Source: JANQIV01 sp050117315 (lineage in GTDB: Bacteria; Bacteroidota; Ignavibacteria; Ignavibacteriales; Melioribacteraceae). Taken from it: a stretch of DNA of 61,013 nucleotides. The stretch is from NCBI GenBank assembly GCA_050117315.1, contig JASFMY010000023.1, positions 1-61,013 of the forward strand, given 5' to 3'. This document shows positions 28,012-36,312 of the stretch, piece by piece. Below the pieces are notes generated by a model. That model was not told the DNA's origin, did not search any database, and saw only the letters and a program-made list of their open reading frames with translations. How positions within the stretch are numbered: the stretch's first letter is position 1; the number at the start of each line of letters is the position of its first letter. The position numbers and the translations under genes were made by a program.

Positions 28012-28539
28012 TTATTTGTCTTTTTTTAATCTGTCTAAAACTTTGAAAGTTATATCAAAATCAGAATCTCCGTAAAGTAAAACTGAAGTAGTTTCTGTTT
28101 TATCGAATACGAAGTTATATCCTTCTTCACCTGCAACAGCTTCAATTACCTTCAGCACTCTTTCACGTATAGGTTTATATAACTCAGCCTGTTTGATAAA
28201 GAAGTCGCCGCCTTGCCCAAATTTTTGCTGTTCATATTCTTGAATGGCTTGGTTATCTCCTGCCAACTCCTGCTCAGCTAGTTGACGTTCAGCCTCTTGC
28301 ATTGTTTCGGCTTTATTTTGGTAATCGGTAAACTTTTTCTGAAACTCAGCTACCATGCTGTCTCTTGATGCTCTCCATTTGCTGGCTAGTGCTTCCAGGT
28401 CGCTTTGCGCTTTTATTGCCGGGGCATATTGTTCATATATTACTTCAGAGTTAACATAGCCTGTTTTTTGTGTTATCATCTGAGCAAATGAATTGACAGA
28501 AATAGTAAAGAACAATAGTATAAAAAATAGTTTTTTCAC
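28012..28539 (-). CDS. OmpH/Skp-family periplasmic chaperone, copy 1
   Basis: A 175-residue paralog of the gene 12 bp downstream, with signal peptide (ending NSFAQ), core TQKTGYVNSEVIYEQYAPA, coiled-coil arms, and AVAGEEGYNFVFDKTETTSVLLYG at the end. Being next to bamA fits a chaperone role for outer-membrane proteins. The two copies are clearly related but well diverged, which argues for an old duplication, perhaps forming mixed trimers. Confidence 0.9.
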   Translation of the reverse strand: MKKLFFILLFFTISVNSFAQMITQKTGYVNSEVIYEQYAPAIKAQSDLEALASKWRASRDSMVAEFQKKFTDYQNKAETMQEAERQLAEQELAGDNQAIQEYEQQKFGQGGDFFIKQAELYKPIRERVLKVIEAVAGEEGYNFVFDKTETTSVLLYGDSDFDITFKVLDRLKKDK

Positions 28540-28567
28540 TTTTACCTCATGTTATGTTTTGTTTATG

Positions 28568-31063
28568 TTATAATCCTCGTCCAAACTGAAAATGAAATTC
28601 CCATTGTGGTTGTTCACCATCAACCGATAGCCTATCAAATCCGTAGCCATAATCAAAACCCAGTAAGCCAACAGGTTGAACAAGCAATCTTGCACCAAAC
28701 CCGGCAGATCTTTTTAAGTCAAACAAATCTGCATCTTTGATATTTAAGAAAGTATTTCCCCCTTCTGCAAATGCTATTACGTAGATGGGTATAGGTTCCA
28801 AAGCAAGGGCGGCTCTTAACTCACTTGTATATTTAACCATTACTCTACCACCCAATATATCTCCCGAACTACTTACGGGGCCAACGCTTCTGTCGTCATA
28901 ACCTCTTAAAGGAGTCGTAGCAATTACTAAACCGTTGCCTCCCATATAGAAAAATTCAAAAGGCTGGATAGGAGTGTCGTCTACTATTTCGTTAATATAT
29001 CCAAAAGTAGAGTTTGTATAAAGAGTTAACCTGTTTGAATTAAATAATCTTTTATACCAATCGGCGTTGAATATTATTTTGAAGTAATCTACATTCCCTG
29101 GTAATAGCGGCCCGCCTGAAATTTCGCCGGAGATAGCGAATGAAGAACCGGTGGAAGGGAAGATCGGGTTATCAATATTATTTCTACTAAGCGTGGCGCC
29201 GACAGTATATTGCCTAGATAATCCTTCTACATAAAAGCTACCGCCGTCTATAACGTCGTTGAAATTAAACTTGAAAAATCCCTGGATGTTAAAATAGTTA
29301 TCAGGCCAGGTTAAGCGTCTACCAACTTTTACAGTACCGCCAATTTGTCTTAAATCATATACATATCTTTGTCTTGTATCAAAAACATCAAATCCCACAA
29401 GAGTAGGTGTATCTAAAAACCATGGCTCGGTAAACCCAAGTCTAAATGTTCTATAAAGGTTACCTACACCAAATGTCCAGTTGAAATCAAGCACCTGCCC
29501 GCCACCTAGCTGGAACGGCTCTGTGATAGAAAAATTTGTTAGAGTAACTCCTATTGAACCGCTCATACCGAAAGAACCGCTGTAACCTATCGATGCATTC
29601 AGGTAATCGCTTGATTTTTCTTCAACACTAAAATCTACCGCAACAGTACTGTCATTCATTGGACGGGGATTAACACCTTCCTGGTAAAGTTTTTCCACGT
29701 TAAAATAGTTTAGGTTGGCAAGCTGCTGGATGCTTCTGAAAATGCCGTTCCTACTGTAATAATCACCGGGAATTGAATAGAGTTCTCTTCTAATTACTTT
29801 GTCTTTTGTTTTGTCGTTACCTCCTATGTTAACCTTGCCGATTTTGAATCTACTATTTTCATTTACACGAATTCTAAGGTCCAGTGAATCGGGAGCTACT
29901 TTTTCTTCGTACAGATTTAAGTTAAATGCGAGATAACCTTGATCTTGATAAAGAGAAGATACATCAGATTGTTTTTCATTGAAATAAAGATTCTGGTTCA
30001 ACAATTCGTCATTGTAGATGTCGCCTTTTTGAAAACCAAGACGTTCACTCAATTGTTCATCTGTATGAATAGTGTTACCTTCCCAAATAATATTTCTTAT
30101 CATGTATTGCGGGCCTTCGCTAACGCTTATAAATATATCTACTTCTTTTTTATCATCTGAGAGAATTAATGTATCGCCTAAAATTTCAAAATCTCGGTAG
30201 CCGTTTTTTTTGTAAAATGCGTACAATAATTTTTTATCTTCTTCATACTTGTCTTTTATAAAAGTAGAACTTGACCAGAATTTCCACCAACTGTGTTCGG
30301 ATGTTTCTTCGAACTCCCCTTTTAGGTCGCCGTCATCATAAGCATCATTGCCAACAAAATCAATTTTTCTTACCTCTATACGGTCGCCTTCTTTTATTCT
30401 AAACAATAGAAGTTTTCTTTCTTTTATTTTCGAGATTCTTCTAAAATCAAAAGCCGGGTCGTATTCATAAAAAGTTTCATATTGGTCTGTAAGATTTTCA
30501 TCGTTACGCCAGGTTACAATTATTTCATCGCTGGTAGTGTCGGCTTCAAAAAAGGAAAAGGTGTCATGTGTTATTTCCGCATTTAATAAACCCTCTTCAT
30601 CATATAATTTTTTTATGTTGCGCTTAATTTTTGAGATATCCTGGGGTTTTAATGTTTGTCCGCGTACAATTGTAATTTCGTCGTGTATATCGTCTTCATC
30701 AATTTCATCATTTCCTTCAAACAAGGCCTCTTCCAACCTTGGGTATTCTACAATTTTAATAACTAGAAAAATACCTCGGTCAATTTTTTTTTCAATTACA
30801 AGTTGAACATCCTTAAATATTCCCAGTGCCCACAATCTTTTTATAGCGGTTATTGTTGCATCACCGGGAACTTCTATTTCGTCTCCTTTTTTCAGTCCAG
30901 TATTCGCAATAATAGTTCTTTCATCTGTAGAAACGTTGCCCTCAACTGTAATGTCTAAAATTTTATATGCGGACCTGTTCAATTGGGCATAATTTATATT
31001 CAACAGAAATAAAAAAAACAGAAGGCTATAACTCAACCATTTGTTTGGGGAGTTTTTCCACAT
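28568..31063 (-). CDS. bamA: Outer-membrane assembly factor BamA
   Basis: BamA is the core of the machine that folds beta-barrel proteins into the outer membrane. From the chosen start (MWKNSPNKW) the 831-residue protein has a signal peptide ending NINYAQ, several POTRA domains (LDITVEGNVSTDERTI, RKIDFVGNDAYDDGDLKGEF, IRNIIWEGNTIHTDEQL, KIGKVNIGGNDKTKDKVI), then the 16-strand barrel with TTPLRGYDDRSVGP as the loop-6 motif. An upstream ATG at 31084 is an alternative; a longer frame to 31186 would bury the signal peptide. The 5' end overlaps uppS. Confidence 0.95.
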   Translation of the reverse strand: MWKNSPNKWLSYSLLFFLFLLNINYAQLNRSAYKILDITVEGNVSTDERTIIANTGLKKGDEIEVPGDATITAIKRLWALGIFKDVQLVIEKKIDRGIFLVIKIVEYPRLEEALFEGNDEIDEDDIHDEITIVRGQTLKPQDISKIKRNIKKLYDEEGLLNAEITHDTFSFFEADTTSDEIIVTWRNDENLTDQYETFYEYDPAFDFRRISKIKERKLLLFRIKEGDRIEVRKIDFVGNDAYDDGDLKGEFEETSEHSWWKFWSSSTFIKDKYEEDKKLLYAFYKKNGYRDFEILGDTLILSDDKKEVDIFISVSEGPQYMIRNIIWEGNTIHTDEQLSERLGFQKGDIYNDELLNQNLYFNEKQSDVSSLYQDQGYLAFNLNLYEEKVAPDSLDLRIRVNENSRFKIGKVNIGGNDKTKDKVIRRELYSIPGDYYSRNGIFRSIQQLANLNYFNVEKLYQEGVNPRPMNDSTVAVDFSVEEKSSDYLNASIGYSGSFGMSGSIGVTLTNFSITEPFQLGGGQVLDFNWTFGVGNLYRTFRLGFTEPWFLDTPTLVGFDVFDTRQRYVYDLRQIGGTVKVGRRLTWPDNYFNIQGFFKFNFNDVIDGGSFYVEGLSRQYTVGATLSRNNIDNPIFPSTGSSFAISGEISGGPLLPGNVDYFKIIFNADWYKRLFNSNRLTLYTNSTFGYINEIVDDTPIQPFEFFYMGGNGLVIATTPLRGYDDRSVGPVSSSGDILGGRVMVKYTSELRAALALEPIPIYVIAFAEGGNTFLNIKDADLFDLKRSAGFGARLLVQPVGLLGFDYGYGFDRLSVDGEQPQWEFHFQFGRGL

Positions 31064-31853
31064 TTTTGTTTTTTTCTTGCTCATTATTAATTTGTTCGCT
31101 AATAAGTCCAAATCTTCTTTCCCTTTTTTGATAATCTTCAATTGCTTTAAGAAATTCTTTATAACCAAAATCCGGCCATAAGACATCTGTTATAAAAATT
31201 TCCGAATAAGCTATTTGCCACAAAAGAAAGTTGCTTATTCTAAACTCACCACCGCTTCTGATCATCAAATCAGGATCGGGAATATTACTTGTATAAAGGT
31301 AATTTGAAATAAGCTTTTCGCAAATGTCAGATTTTGAAATTTTTCCTTTCTCAATATCCCGGCAAATATTTTGCACAGCGTTTGTCAACTCCGTCCTTCC
31401 ACTGTAACTAAGTGCCAAATTTAGAGTCATTCTTTTGTTGTTCCGAGTTTTTTTAATTGCTTCTTGCAGCTCGTTTTGAACAACTTCCGGCAGTTGTGAC
31501 ATATCGCCAATTGTCGTAAGCCTTACATTGTTAGAATGAAGTTCGTTTGTTTCACTCTGTAAACTCTTAACAATTAATCTCATAAGTGTTGAGACTTCTT
31601 CCCGGGGTCTTTTCCAATTTTCGGTTGAGAAAGTATACAAAGTTAAATATTCTATCCCCAGTTGAGCACATAATTCAACAATTTCTCTTACTGTTTCAAC
31701 CCCATTTTTATGCCCAACAACTCTGGGTAATCCTCGTTTGGCTGCCCATCTACCGTTGCCATCCATAATAATTGCTACATGCCTGGGTATATTTATTTTG
31801 TCTTTTATCGAATCAACATATCTTTTCGCATTATCAGACAATTTTTTTTTCAA
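31026..31853 (-). CDS. uppS: Isoprenyl transferase (undecaprenyl-PP synthase)
   Basis: UppS builds the C55 lipid carrier used for peptidoglycan and O-antigen synthesis. The 275-residue protein has HVAIIMDGNGRWAAKRGLPR and VVGHKNGVETVREIV (the catalytic Asp and FPP-binding residues), LTLYTFSTENWKRP, and DLMIRSGGEFRISNFLLWQIAYSE. The C-terminal tail is Gln/Lys/Glu-rich. It is the first gene of the uppS-bamA-ompH-lpx operon, with a consensus promoter 36-65 bp upstream. Confidence 0.96.
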   Translation of the reverse strand: MKKKLSDNAKRYVDSIKDKINIPRHVAIIMDGNGRWAAKRGLPRVVGHKNGVETVREIVELCAQLGIEYLTLYTFSTENWKRPREEVSTLMRLIVKSLQSETNELHSNNVRLTTIGDMSQLPEVVQNELQEAIKKTRNNKRMTLNLALSYSGRTELTNAVQNICRDIEKGKISKSDICEKLISNYLYTSNIPDPDLMIRSGGEFRISNFLLWQIAYSEIFITDVLWPDFGYKEFLKAIEDYQKRERRFGLISEQINNEQEKNKNVEKLPKQMVEL

Positions 31854-31888
31854 AATCTTACTCTTTTTTAAATTTTATTTGACCCACC

Positions 31889-31917
31889 AAAATAATCGCC
31901 GGCATTAAAAATGTCAA
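31889..31917 (-). promoter_or_regulatory. Candidate sigma-70 promoter of uppS operon
   Basis: On the minus strand TTGACA (31912-31917) is followed by a 17-bp spacer and TATTTT (31889-31894), about 36 bp before the uppS ATG. The -35 box and spacing are consensus; the -10 is acceptable. No experimental support is visible. Confidence 0.55.
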
Positions 31918-32025
31918 GAACCTTAATAGTTAATGAGTTTTTTCAACGTGGGAGTTTATACAACGGGATTTTAAAATTGTGTCAGTAAAAATAATAACTT
32001 ATGATTTTAAAGCTCTGAGAGGGGA

Positions 32026-32415
32026 TTACAAAAGTTTGTCTTCCGGTAGGGGAACCAGCTTTATTGATCTTTTAATTTCATCATCAAATTTTGAAATCAA
32101 TTTTTTAGCGTATGCCAAACTATTACCGGGAGCACCCACAAATAAGATCACTTTTTTGTTTGAATGCCTTGTGGTGCGTGTTGCCAAAAATTTAAGTTTA
32201 TTAATAGTAACGGGGTTTTCCAGTTCTTCGTTTGATAAAACAATACCCAGCGCGTATCTTTTTTTTAGCTTACCTACAGCATCAACTTCATATTCCCCAA
32301 CGGGTTTAGGTTCGGGTAAATATTTTCCGTATTTCCTGCTTAGTGTTAGGAAGCCGTTTTTCCAGAAATGCTGAATCAGCATATCTATTTTTTCGTGGTT
32401 TTGTATTTTTTTCAT
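32026..32415 (-). CDS. Unknown protein, last gene of lexA operon
   Basis: A 129-residue protein not matched to a family with confidence. The middle (GEYEVDAVGKLKKRYALGIV) has an EVD and hydrophobic-strand layout that recalls PD-(D/E)xK nuclease-like folds, and a later VILFVGAPG strand-loop, but the second acidic-x-Lys pair of active nucleases is absent. It is predicted cytoplasmic and basic at both ends. It follows the WYL-like gene by 3 bp and, with lexA, forms a three-gene run under the dyad at 33326-33371, which hints at a DNA-damage role. Confidence 0.6.
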   Translation of the reverse strand: MKKIQNHEKIDMLIQHFWKNGFLTLSRKYGKYLPEPKPVGEYEVDAVGKLKKRYALGIVLSNEELENPVTINKLKFLATRTTRHSNKKVILFVGAPGNSLAYAKKLISKFDDEIKRSIKLVPLPEDKLL

Positions 32416-32418
32416 ATT

Positions 32419-32667
32419 TTAGTTTAAAACAGTTAAGATCGGGATTATCGGCGAAAATCTTTTACTGTTAAGTACCTTTATATTTGTGATCCTGTTGTAT
32501 TCAAATTTTTTTACTTCGTTTGAGTTTCCTACTCTTCCGAAAATTACTTTCTTCCCGTTTTTATCAATTGAAATGTAATAAGGTTCTAAAATCACTTCGT
32601 TTAATCCGTATAAAAACCTTAGTTTTCTTCTGCCGGAGATGGCTCTATTAAAAATTTGGCTTTTCAT
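32419..32667 (-). CDS. Minimal WYL-domain-like protein
   Basis: An 82-residue protein that is essentially one WYL-like domain: AISGRRKLRFLYGLNEVILEPYYISIDKNGKK, then a FGRVGN strand and FEYNRITNIKVL, the pattern of (R)xLRFxY...xEPxxI...RIxxI. WYL domains sense ligands or nucleic acids, usually fused to a helix-turn-helix; here there is no DNA-binding part. It lies between lexA (12 bp) and the 129-residue gene (3 bp). The assignment rests on motif recognition by eye. Confidence 0.65.
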   Translation of the reverse strand: MKSQIFNRAISGRRKLRFLYGLNEVILEPYYISIDKNGKKVIFGRVGNSNEVKKFEYNRITNIKVLNSKRFSPIIPILTVLN

Positions 32668-32679
32668 TTTAACCTCGTA

Positions 32680-33321
32680 TTAATTATAGCGGCGGTAAAC
32701 ACCAACCACTTTTCCAATTATTGAAAATTCTTCCTTTTTATTAAGAGTTATTGTCGGGTAATTTTCGTTTTCCGGGATAAGCAAAACGGTATCCCCATCT
32801 CTCTCGTAGCGTTTTACTGTAGCTTCATCTCCCACCATTGCTACTATAATTTCGCCGTTGCGTGCGTTCGGCTGTTTATTTACAATTATAACATCGCCTT
32901 CGAGTATTCCTGCATTCATCATGCTATCACCTCGTACTTTCAGCCCGAAAGATTCCGACTTTTTATTTACCATAGTTTGGTCAACAATTAGCGAGCCTTC
33001 AATGTTTTCTTCGGCTAAAATAGGAAAGCCCGCAGCAACACGGCCGAGAATAGGAATCTCAAATACATTGTCGTTTGAAACGGATTTTGTGTACTCGGAT
33101 GTAATATCATAAACAATTGAAAGTGCTCTGCTTTGATTATCCCCGGAAGTTAAATAGCCTTTCTTTTCAAGAGCATCTATGTGGCGTTTTACTCCGAATG
33201 TGCTCGCCATATTAAAATGCTTTGCTATATCGCGGTATGACGGGGCATAACCGTTTAATTCTATGTAGCCTTGAATAAAATCTAGAATTTCTTTCTGGCG
33301 TTTGGTTAATTCTTTTTTCAT
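32680..33321 (-). CDS. lexA: LexA repressor
   Basis: LexA represses DNA-damage genes and cleaves itself when RecA is active. From ATG 33321 the protein has 213 residues: a winged-helix N-domain (LTKRQKEILDFIQGYI, APSYRDIAKHFN, VKRHIDALEKKGYL), cleavage site Ala97-Gly98 in GRVAAGFP, catalytic Ser133 (RGDSMMNAGI) and Lys170 (EATVKRY). The start is set by AAAGGAG 8 nt upstream; a GTG frame extending to 33342 would begin at about the transcription start and is rejected. Two small genes follow in the same direction. A large dyad over the promoter indicates autoregulation. Confidence 0.96.
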   Translation of the reverse strand: MKKELTKRQKEILDFIQGYIELNGYAPSYRDIAKHFNMASTFGVKRHIDALEKKGYLTSGDNQSRALSIVYDITSEYTKSVSNDNVFEIPILGRVAAGFPILAEENIEGSLIVDQTMVNKKSESFGLKVRGDSMMNAGILEGDVIIVNKQPNARNGEIIVAMVGDEATVKRYERDGDTVLLIPENENYPTITLNKKEEFSIIGKVVGVYRRYN

Positions 33322-33325
33322 AAAT

Positions 33326-33371
33326 AGTGCTCCTTTGTTCACTATTGTAATATAGTGTACGAATGAGCACT
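33326..33371. promoter_or_regulatory. 46-bp dyad, candidate LexA operator
   Basis: A symmetric sequence: AGTGCTC (33326-33332) and GTTCACTAT (33337-33345) mirror ATAGTGTAC (33352-33360) and GAGCACT (33365-33371), with equal 4-bp gaps and a 6-bp centre. The 7-bp outer arms are perfect; the 9-bp inner arms match at 8. It covers the -10 box and spacer of the lexA promoter, the expected place for a repressor site. It does not match the E. coli or Bacillus SOS boxes as I know them, so binding by LexA is inferred. Confidence 0.75.
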
Positions 33372-33377
33372 TGTCAA
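33349..33377 (-). promoter_or_regulatory. Consensus sigma-70 promoter of lexA
   Basis: Minus strand: TTGACA (33372-33377), 17-bp spacer, TATATT (33349-33354), predicted start near 33342, and ribosome site AAAGGAG followed by ATG at 33321. The promoter is near-ideal and lies within or beside the 46-bp dyad, consistent with strong but repressed expression. Confidence 0.75.
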
Positions 33378-33408
33378 GAATAATTTTTTATGAATTCGGT
33401 TGCTAAAC

Positions 33409-33459
33409 TGACTGAATTAACGTAAATTCCGTCGGTTGAATGACTGTATTAACATGAAT
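33409..33459. repeat. Imperfect 19-bp direct repeat before ATPase gene
   Basis: TGACTGAATTAACGTAAAT (33409-33427) recurs as TGACTGTATTAACATGAAT (33441-33459), 16 of 19 identical and 32 bp apart; CGGTTG precedes both (33398, 33433). The second copy covers the start codon of the downstream gene. It may be a local duplication or a protein-binding repeat. Confidence 0.5.
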
Positions 33460-34584
33460 ATAAAGAGAGAAATTGAAAAACAAATAAAAAATAAGCTTTT
33501 ACCCGGAAAGGTGCTTTTGTTGTTTGGTACAAGAAGAGTTGGAAAAACTTTTTTGATGAATCAAATAATTAAATCACTCAAGGGAGAATCTTTAGTTTTA
33601 AATGGCGAAGATTTGGAAGTTCAGGAAATCTTAAATAGAAGGACAATTCAAAACTATAAAAATCTAATAGGGAACAAAAAATATCTTTTTATTGATGAAG
33701 CTCAACACATTCCTGAAATAGGTAAGAAGTTAAAATTAATGATTGATGAACTTAAAAATCTGAGAATACTTGTGACAGGTTCATCTTCATTTGATTTATC
33801 GAACTTATCAGGTGAACCTTTGACAGGTAGAAAAATGACCTTTATGCTGTATCCATTTTCGGAAAGAGAAATAAGTAAGAATGAAAATTTGATTGGCAGG
33901 AAAGACAATTTAATGCAGCGGTTGGTTTTCGGGAATTATCCTGAGGTATATAAACTGAAAAATGAAAACGATAAAATTGATTATTTGAAAGAACTGGTAA
34001 ACTCATATTTATTAAAAGATATTCTGCAATTTGAAGGTATTAAAAATTCGAGTGTAATATTCAATTTATTAAAATTGATTTCGTATCAAGTAGGTTCATT
34101 TGTATCATACGAAGAATTGGGAAAGCAGTTAAATATCAGTAAAAATACTGTAAATCGTTATCTTGATTTATTATCCAAGTCTTTTATTATTTATAAACTG
34201 AACGGTTTTTCCCGAAATTTAAGAAAAGAAATAACTAAATCTCCAAAGTGGTATTTTTATGATAATGGAATTAGAAACGCAATAATTGCCAATTTCAGCA
34301 GGTTCGAATTAAGAGATGACATTGGAAAAATTTGGGAGAACTATCTTGTTGGGGAAAGAATAAAATTCCAAAATTATAGCAGAATGGTAGTAAACAATTA
34401 TTTTTGGAGAACTTACGATAAACAGGAAATAGATTGGATTGAAGAAAGAGATGGGAAATTATTTGCTTTCGAGTTCAAATGGAAAGAACAAAAAAGAAAA
34501 ATCCCTGCTGCTTGGATTAAAAATTATCCTGATTCAAATTACGAATTAATTAGCAATGATAATTATATGGATTTTTTGAGTTGA
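33454..34584 (+). CDS. AAA ATPase with DUF4143 (AAA_14 family)
   Basis: A 376-residue ATPase of the AAA_14/DUF4143 type. Walker A is GTRRVGKT (25-32), Walker B LFIDEAQHI, sensor LVTGSSSFDLSNL; the C-terminal DUF4143 part has a winged-helix-like ISKNTVNRYLDLLSKSFIIYKL and ends with a REase-like WRTYDKQEIDWIEERDGKLFAFEFKW, resembling a D-E-x-K nuclease core. Such orphan ATPases are abundant in anaerobes and their role is unsettled. The ATG at 33454 is preferred over an upstream TTG at 33436; no good ribosome site is seen. It is divergent from lexA and AT-rich. Confidence 0.85.
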   Translation: MNIKREIEKQIKNKLLPGKVLLLFGTRRVGKTFLMNQIIKSLKGESLVLNGEDLEVQEILNRRTIQNYKNLIGNKKYLFIDEAQHIPEIGKKLKLMIDELKNLRILVTGSSSFDLSNLSGEPLTGRKMTFMLYPFSEREISKNENLIGRKDNLMQRLVFGNYPEVYKLKNENDKIDYLKELVNSYLLKDILQFEGIKNSSVIFNLLKLISYQVGSFVSYEELGKQLNISKNTVNRYLDLLSKSFIIYKLNGFSRNLRKEITKSPKWYFYDNGIRNAIIANFSRFELRDDIGKIWENYLVGERIKFQNYSRMVVNNYFWRTYDKQEIDWIEERDGKLFAFEFKWKEQKRKIPAAWIKNYPDSNYELISNDNYMDFLS

Positions 34585-34671
34585 TTTTCGAAAATTATCT
34601 ACATTGTACAATAAACAATTATTCATAAACAAGAGAACTATTTTATCAACCGAAAAAATAAAGAAAACCAA

Positions 34672-35304
34672 ATGGAAATATTATCCCCCGAAGAAGTTAG
34701 AACTATTGGCTCATTAATTGAGAAAGAACACAACACACCCGAATACTATCCTTTAACAATAAACTCGCTGACAAACGCCTGCAACCAGAAGTCAAGCCGT
34801 AACCCGGTTGTAAGTTATGACGAACTTTTGGTAGAAACGACAATTCAGAAACTAAGAGATAAAAAACTTATTGCAAAAGTAACCGGACCGGATCAGCGGG
34901 TACCTAAATATAAACAGATATTTACAGAGTTCTACAATTTAACAACTCCGCAAATTGCTGTTATTTGTATCCTGTTTTTAAGAGGTCCACAGACAATAGG
35001 GGAAATAAAAAGCCGAAGCTACAGGATTTATGAATTTAAGGATTTGGCAGAAACGGAAAACACACTTGAAGAATTAATAAACATTGATGGCGGATCGTTT
35101 GTTGTAAAACTTTCCAAAGATACGGGAAGAGAAAACCGCTACACACATTTATTCTCCAGAGAGCCGGAACTATCGGAAGAATCAACTAAAAAAATAAGTG
35201 CTGATGATAGGATAAAAGAGTTAGAGCAAAAAGTAAATTCACTTGAAGAAATGTGTAATTCCTTGAAGGAAGGTTTTGAGAAATTTAAGAAAGAATTTGA
35301 GTAA
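34672..35304 (+). CDS. DUF480/YceH family winged-helix protein
   Basis: A 210-residue protein of the YceH (DUF480) family, two tandem winged-helix domains. MEILSPEEVRTIGSLIEKEHNTPEYYPLT and SLTNACNQKSSRNPVVSYDE are the family hallmarks; ITGPDQRVPKYKQ-like residues follow. The last 35 residues form a coiled coil (IKELEQKVNSLEEMCNSLKEG). The fold suggests DNA binding, but no function is established. It is a single gene on the plus strand. Confidence 0.9.
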   Translation: MEILSPEEVRTIGSLIEKEHNTPEYYPLTINSLTNACNQKSSRNPVVSYDELLVETTIQKLRDKKLIAKVTGPDQRVPKYKQIFTEFYNLTTPQIAVICILFLRGPQTIGEIKSRSYRIYEFKDLAETENTLEELINIDGGSFVVKLSKDTGRENRYTHLFSREPELSEESTKKISADDRIKELEQKVNSLEEMCNSLKEGFEKFKKEFE

Positions 35305-35345
35305 AGCTTCAATCCACGTTAGATAATCTATTTGGCTGGGAAATA

Positions 35346-35366
35346 CGTCAATAATGGTTATTGACG
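35346..35366. other. Perfect 9-bp hairpin between convergent genes
   Basis: CGTCAATAA (35346-35354) pairs with TTATTGACG (35358-35366) around TGG. It lacks a T tract on either strand, so it is a weak terminator candidate at best, lying between the DUF480 gene and the convergent precursor-peptide cluster. Confidence 0.45.
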
Positions 35367-35503
35367 GGCAAAAATGTACTTTAACTTATTATTTTGGTGC
35401 TGTCTTAAATGTAACACAGAGTTCCCGCCTTCCAAAGTAGTACGGCGGACAGGCAAATCTGCATTACGGATTATAAAAAAACTAAATAAATCCATTCCTA
35501 AAA

Positions 35504-35815
35504 TTAAACTGTAACCGGGTCATCCGGACCACATACATACGGAGTTACTGCACATGTATCACCGCATGTTTGCTGGCATGTAGGCTGATCGCAAGTATGA
35601 CATGTATTAACACATGTATGGGGACATGTGTTTGCATAAGTCGGCCAGCAAGTCGGGTTGCCCGAGCAATTTACGCATGTCGGCATATAACTAATCGATA
35701 ATCCAATATCGTCACCGTTATAACCTTTAGCCGTACCCTTGTTATTTAAGCTGCTGTTTGTTGTTTCAAACGAATCAACTTTTAGTTCTTCTAAATTTAA
35801 TTTCAGCTTTTTCAT
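35504..35815 (-). CDS. Putative RiPP precursor, Thr-Cys-rich core (P1)
   Basis: A 103-residue peptide with a leader MKKLKLNLEELKVDSFETT shared with the next three genes, a bridging SLNNKGTAKGY, and a core with 11 Cys, most preceded by Thr in TC or TCxxTC spacing (PTCQQTCGDTC). Thr/Cys alternation suits dehydration and thioether ring formation as in class I lanthipeptides; the leader resembles pinensin-type precursors of Bacteroidota and Gemmatimonadota as I remember them. Ribosome site AAAGGGCG. No LanB, LanC, radical-SAM or exporter gene is in the window, so the chemistry is inferred. Confidence 0.7.
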   Translation of the reverse strand: MKKLKLNLEELKVDSFETTNSSLNNKGTAKGYNGDDIGLSISYMPTCVNCSGNPTCWPTYANTCPHTCVNTCHTCDQPTCQQTCGDTCAVTPYVCGPDDPVTV

Positions 35816-35870
35816 TTTTCGCCCTTTGATTTAATTAATTAACAAACAATATGTATTCCGCGATTAAGTC

Positions 35871-36116
35871 TTAATCATTATCATGAGTTGGGTCCGGCGG
35901 TATACAAATGAGATAATTGCTGACCTGGCAAATAACCGTAGTATTACAAGTTAAAGGACAGTTTGACTCACAGTATGAAAAATAACTGTATTCTTTGGTT
36001 TCGTTAGAAGTTTCATCACAATAAGCTTTTGCTGTCCCCCTGTTAATTAAACTGTCTTTTGTCGTTTCGAATGAATCGACTTTTAATTCTTTTAAGTTTA
36101 GTTTAAGTCTTTTCAT
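35871..36116 (-). CDS. Putative RiPP precursor (P2)
   Basis: An 81-residue paralog with leader MKRLKLNLKELKVDSFETT and bridge SLINRGTAKAY, then a core unlike P1: six Cys in YC, YC, NC, TC and two IC contexts, with a Tyr-rich middle (KEYSYFSYCESNCPLTC) and an acidic end (DPTHDND). Conserved leader with divergent core is the usual sign of a peptide family handled by one enzyme set. It is 55 bp from P1 in the same direction, with AGGACC before the start. Confidence 0.68.
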   Translation of the reverse strand: MKRLKLNLKELKVDSFETTKDSLINRGTAKAYCDETSNETKEYSYFSYCESNCPLTCNTTVICQVSNYLICIPPDPTHDND

Positions 36117-36255
36117 AAAACGGTCCTAATTTTTATTAATTATGAACCGTGAGAATGTCCGAATATTATAATAATATCAAACTGAACCTATCCGCCATAC
36201 TTTATACTAAGGGAGACAGGCTCACGGTCTGTGATACAAAAAGATTTGAAAAAGA

Positions 36256-36280
36256 CCCGAACAAAAAAGTTCGGGATTTT
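36256..36280 (-). terminator. Hairpin terminator after P3
   Basis: CCCGAAC (36256-36262) pairs with GTTCGGG (36269-36275) around six A; GTCTTTTTC follows on the minus strand and ATTTTTC on the plus strand. It lies downstream of P3 and upstream of P2, so P4-P3 may form one transcript and P2-P1 another. Confidence 0.7.
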
Positions 36281-36312
36281 TCTATGAATTGATTTGAGAA
36301 TTATTTCAAAAA

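Noticed and set aside
31064..31186. N-terminal extension of BamA to 31186
   Set aside because: The extension lies inside uppS in another frame and would place the signal peptide in the protein interior.
33322..33342. LexA start at GTG 33342
   Set aside because: It lies at about the predicted transcription start and inside the dyad, while ATG 33321 has a strong ribosome site.
35410..35463. GC-rich fragment resembling a mobile repeat near the end of the peptide cluster
   Set aside because: Only a short stretch with inexact similarity to the insert of copy A; no boundaries could be defined.
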